A DNA stretch of 64,000 nucleotides from Letharia columbiana (taxonomy: Eukaryota > Ascomycota > Lecanoromycetes > Lecanorales > Parmeliaceae), in the NCBI RefSeq assembly GCF_014066305.1, contig NW_023501086.1, positions 362,580 through 426,579 on the forward strand, read 5' to 3'. Of the stretch, positions 62,758 to 64,000 are shown piece after piece. How positions within the stretch are numbered: position 1 is the stretch's first letter; each line of letters starts with the position of its first letter. The notes below the pieces were generated by a model. It was not told where the DNA came from, did no database searches, and was given only the letters and a program-made list of their open reading frames with translations. Both the position numbers and the translations under genes were made by a program.

Positions 62758-63316
62758 TTGCCTGTTGTAGTTCCTCCTCTTGCTCCTCCTCTTGCTCCTC
62801 CTCTTAGTAGAGTATCAGACTGAGTGGCTAGCTGAGTGGCTGACTGAGTGGATAACTGATATGACGTGGGATCTTGGAGAGCTGAGCCGTGTTCTTGACG
62901 ATGGTGGCCTTGTTGCCGCTTGGTTTCTCCGCAGTGTTCTCCGCATTTGCCTATTATAGTTCCTCCTCTTGCTCCTCAATGTAGTGGGGATGACAGGCCA
63001 AGTTGCAGTGGTGTTCTCCGCTTGCTGAGTAATGATTTGATGTGGAACGGCCAAGTTGCAGTGGTGTTCTCCGCTTGCTGAGTGATGATTTGATGCGGAA
63101 CCGTGGAGAGCATATGACGTGGGATCTTGGAGAGCTGAGCCGTGTTCTTGACGATGGTGGCCTTGTTGCCGCTTGGTTTCTCCGCAGTGTTCTCCGCATT
63201 TGCCTGTTGTAGTTCCTCCTCTTACTCCTCAATGCAGTGGGGATGACAGGCCAAGTTACAGTGGTGTTCTCCGCTTGCTGAGTGATGATTTGATGTGAAA
63301 TCGTGGAGAGCATATG
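62217..63316 (-). repeat. Gag-hinge array of R element 2, five units
   Basis: TTCTCCGCATTTGCC recurs with spacing of about 190-250 bp near 62,320, 62,545, 62,742, 62,932 and 63,182. Units here include a longer segment than in R element 1, coding for the CATATGACGTGGGATCTTGG and CAGTGGGGATGATAGGCC blocks found once in the gag-only element at 39,215-39,320. Several overlapping frames stay open through the array simply because units avoid stops. Confidence 0.8.
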
Positions 63317-63355
63317 ACGTCCGGACGCGTTTGGTGTGACTACAATATTTGAATG

Positions 63356-63604
63356 TTAGTTTAACCCACCTACCGCTGGCTTAAGAGGAGTATGTAGGGG
63401 AGGACGTATCCGTTCGGGCTCTTTTTGAGGGCCTTCCAACGCGTTTATAAGCAGTAGTAGGTAGCTGTTAGGCTCGCTTGCGGCCTCGATTGCCAGTAGT
63501 AGCGGATTCGCCGAGGGGTGGCCTGGGGGTGTCAGTAGGGCCTCTAAGAGGCGGGCAAAAGGGGTGTACGTGCCTGAACCGGACTCTTTTTGAGGGCCTT
63601 TCAA
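63356..63604 (-). CDS. R-element ORF 1, second copy (82 aa)
   Basis: It starts at ATG 63,604 within a tandem pair of modules. The first residues (KGPQKES) end one module, and a complete module follows (YTPFARLLEALLTPPGH to EGPQKEPERI) with a short tail. The partner module at 63,575-63,715 lacks its own start. Compared with 60,346-60,642 the module is well conserved in protein terms. Frame conservation between inverted, independently inserted copies is modest evidence that it is or was coding. Confidence 0.4.
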   Translation of the reverse strand: MKGPQKESGSGTYTPFARLLEALLTPPGHPSANPLLLAIEAASEPNSYLLLLINALEGPQKEPERIRPPLHTPLKPAVGGLN

Positions 63605-63748
63605 CGCGTTTATGAGCAGTAGTAGGTAGCTGTTGGGCTCGCTTGCGGCCTCGATTGCCAGCAGTAGCGGATTCGCCGAGGGGTGGCCTGGGGGCGTCAG
63701 TAAGGGGCTCTAATTGGGCGAGGGGTACCGAAGACGATTGTGTTCATA

Positions 63749-63797
63749 TTGGTGGAATTGGTAGAATTGGTAGAATTGGTAGAATTGGTAGAATGGT
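63749..63797. repeat. 9-bp microsatellite (GGTAGAATT)n
   Basis: About five units of GGTAGAATT at the border between the module and the T region. The corresponding AATTCTATT runs occur in other T regions (43,320-43,360, 60,260-60,285, 11,380-11,400), with copy number varying. Confidence 0.8.
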
Positions 63798-63799
63798 GG

Positions 63800-64000
63800 A
63801 AGAATAACAAACAGGTGGAAGGATTATTATCCGATCCCGGACGCGTCTGGTGTGACTACCATGACTACCATATTTGAATGTCCATTTAATCCATCAATAG
63901 TAGGCCAAACTTCATAATTTTTACAGCGTTAGAAAGCGCAAAGCGAGCTCTACAATTTGAGGAATTATGAAGTAACTGTATGTATCGCAAGCTGAGTACT
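63800..64000 (-). repeat. T region of R element 2, cut by window edge
   Basis: Almost unmutated version of the T region (CCGATCCCGGACGCGTCTGG, GCGCAAAGCGAGCTC). It serves as the best reference for judging RIP in the other copies. Confidence 0.7.

Larger units (their letters stand above)
61848..64000 (-). mobile_element. R element 2, nearly unmutated, continues past the window
   Basis: On the minus strand its 3' end is at 61,848 (GGGCCTTTA). Going up in coordinates come the LTR-like end, polypurine tract, gag C-terminus, hinge array, 57-residue modules and T region, the last cut by the window edge. The flanking bases ACAAG (61,843-61,847) should be repeated outside the window if the insertion is intact. 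It faces R element 1, making a large imperfect inverted repeat centred near 61,850. Confidence 0.7.

Noticed and set aside
62307..63313. Several overlapping minus-strand ORFs of 64-119 codons in the hinge array
   Set aside because: They are different frames of the same repeated unit, and they join unrelated frames across unit borders.
1..64000. Mitochondrial or bacterial low-GC DNA as the source
   Set aside because: The AT bias acts specifically through CA/TG loss, GC-balanced islands sit inside, and the content is nuclear LTR elements.

Overview
The window is a graveyard of nested transposable elements from a filamentous fungus, most likely an ascomycete of the Pezizomycotina. The evidence is base composition. 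Nearly all of it is extremely AT-rich and almost devoid of CpA and TpG, with TpA in their place, which is the footprint of repeat-induced point mutation (RIP). I see no ordinary host gene, no rRNA or tRNA, no CRISPR array and no telomere repeat. The species cannot be named from this sequence.

Layout. (1) 1-13,177: fragments of a retroelement family I call R, a decayed retrotransposon with a Copia-like protease trace (about 1,000-5,593, resuming at 8,464), and two LTR elements with intact target-site duplications (TSDs): 5,594-8,458 (ATAGC) and 10,316-11,238 (AAATC). (2) 13,183-40,544: one Ty3/Gypsy chromovirus on the minus strand, with 275-bp LTRs and TSD CTTAA. It is split by an 18.9-kb insertion with 24-bp inverted ends and a TA duplication (16,692-35,608). 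Its gag is split again by a 1,316-bp gag-only LTR element (38,778-40,093; TSD AATTA) that has largely escaped RIP. (3) 40,550-59,866: very AT-rich relics, including three copies of an unclassified family F, one F copy being interrupted by a complete R element (42,935-45,406; TSD CTTAT), a 43-bp poly(A) tract and several tandem repeats. (4) 59,867-64,000: two weakly mutated R elements in opposite orientation, one inserted in the other; the second runs off the window.

How the parts fit. Insertion order can be read from the nesting: Gypsy first, then the TIR element into its pol gene, then or independently the short gag-only element into its gag gene. The gag-only element and R share a gag C-terminus and the first part of the LTR, but R has a different 5' end: a TATA-like region and an ORF module of about 57 residues. 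R also carries a hinge segment of gag expanded into arrays of 175-250-bp units. Where coding frames could be followed in RIP-altered elements, almost all in-frame stops are TAA or TAG at positions explained by CAA, CAG or TGG codons, so the relics can still be classified. Boundaries marked by TSDs are exact; boundaries of other relics are approximate.
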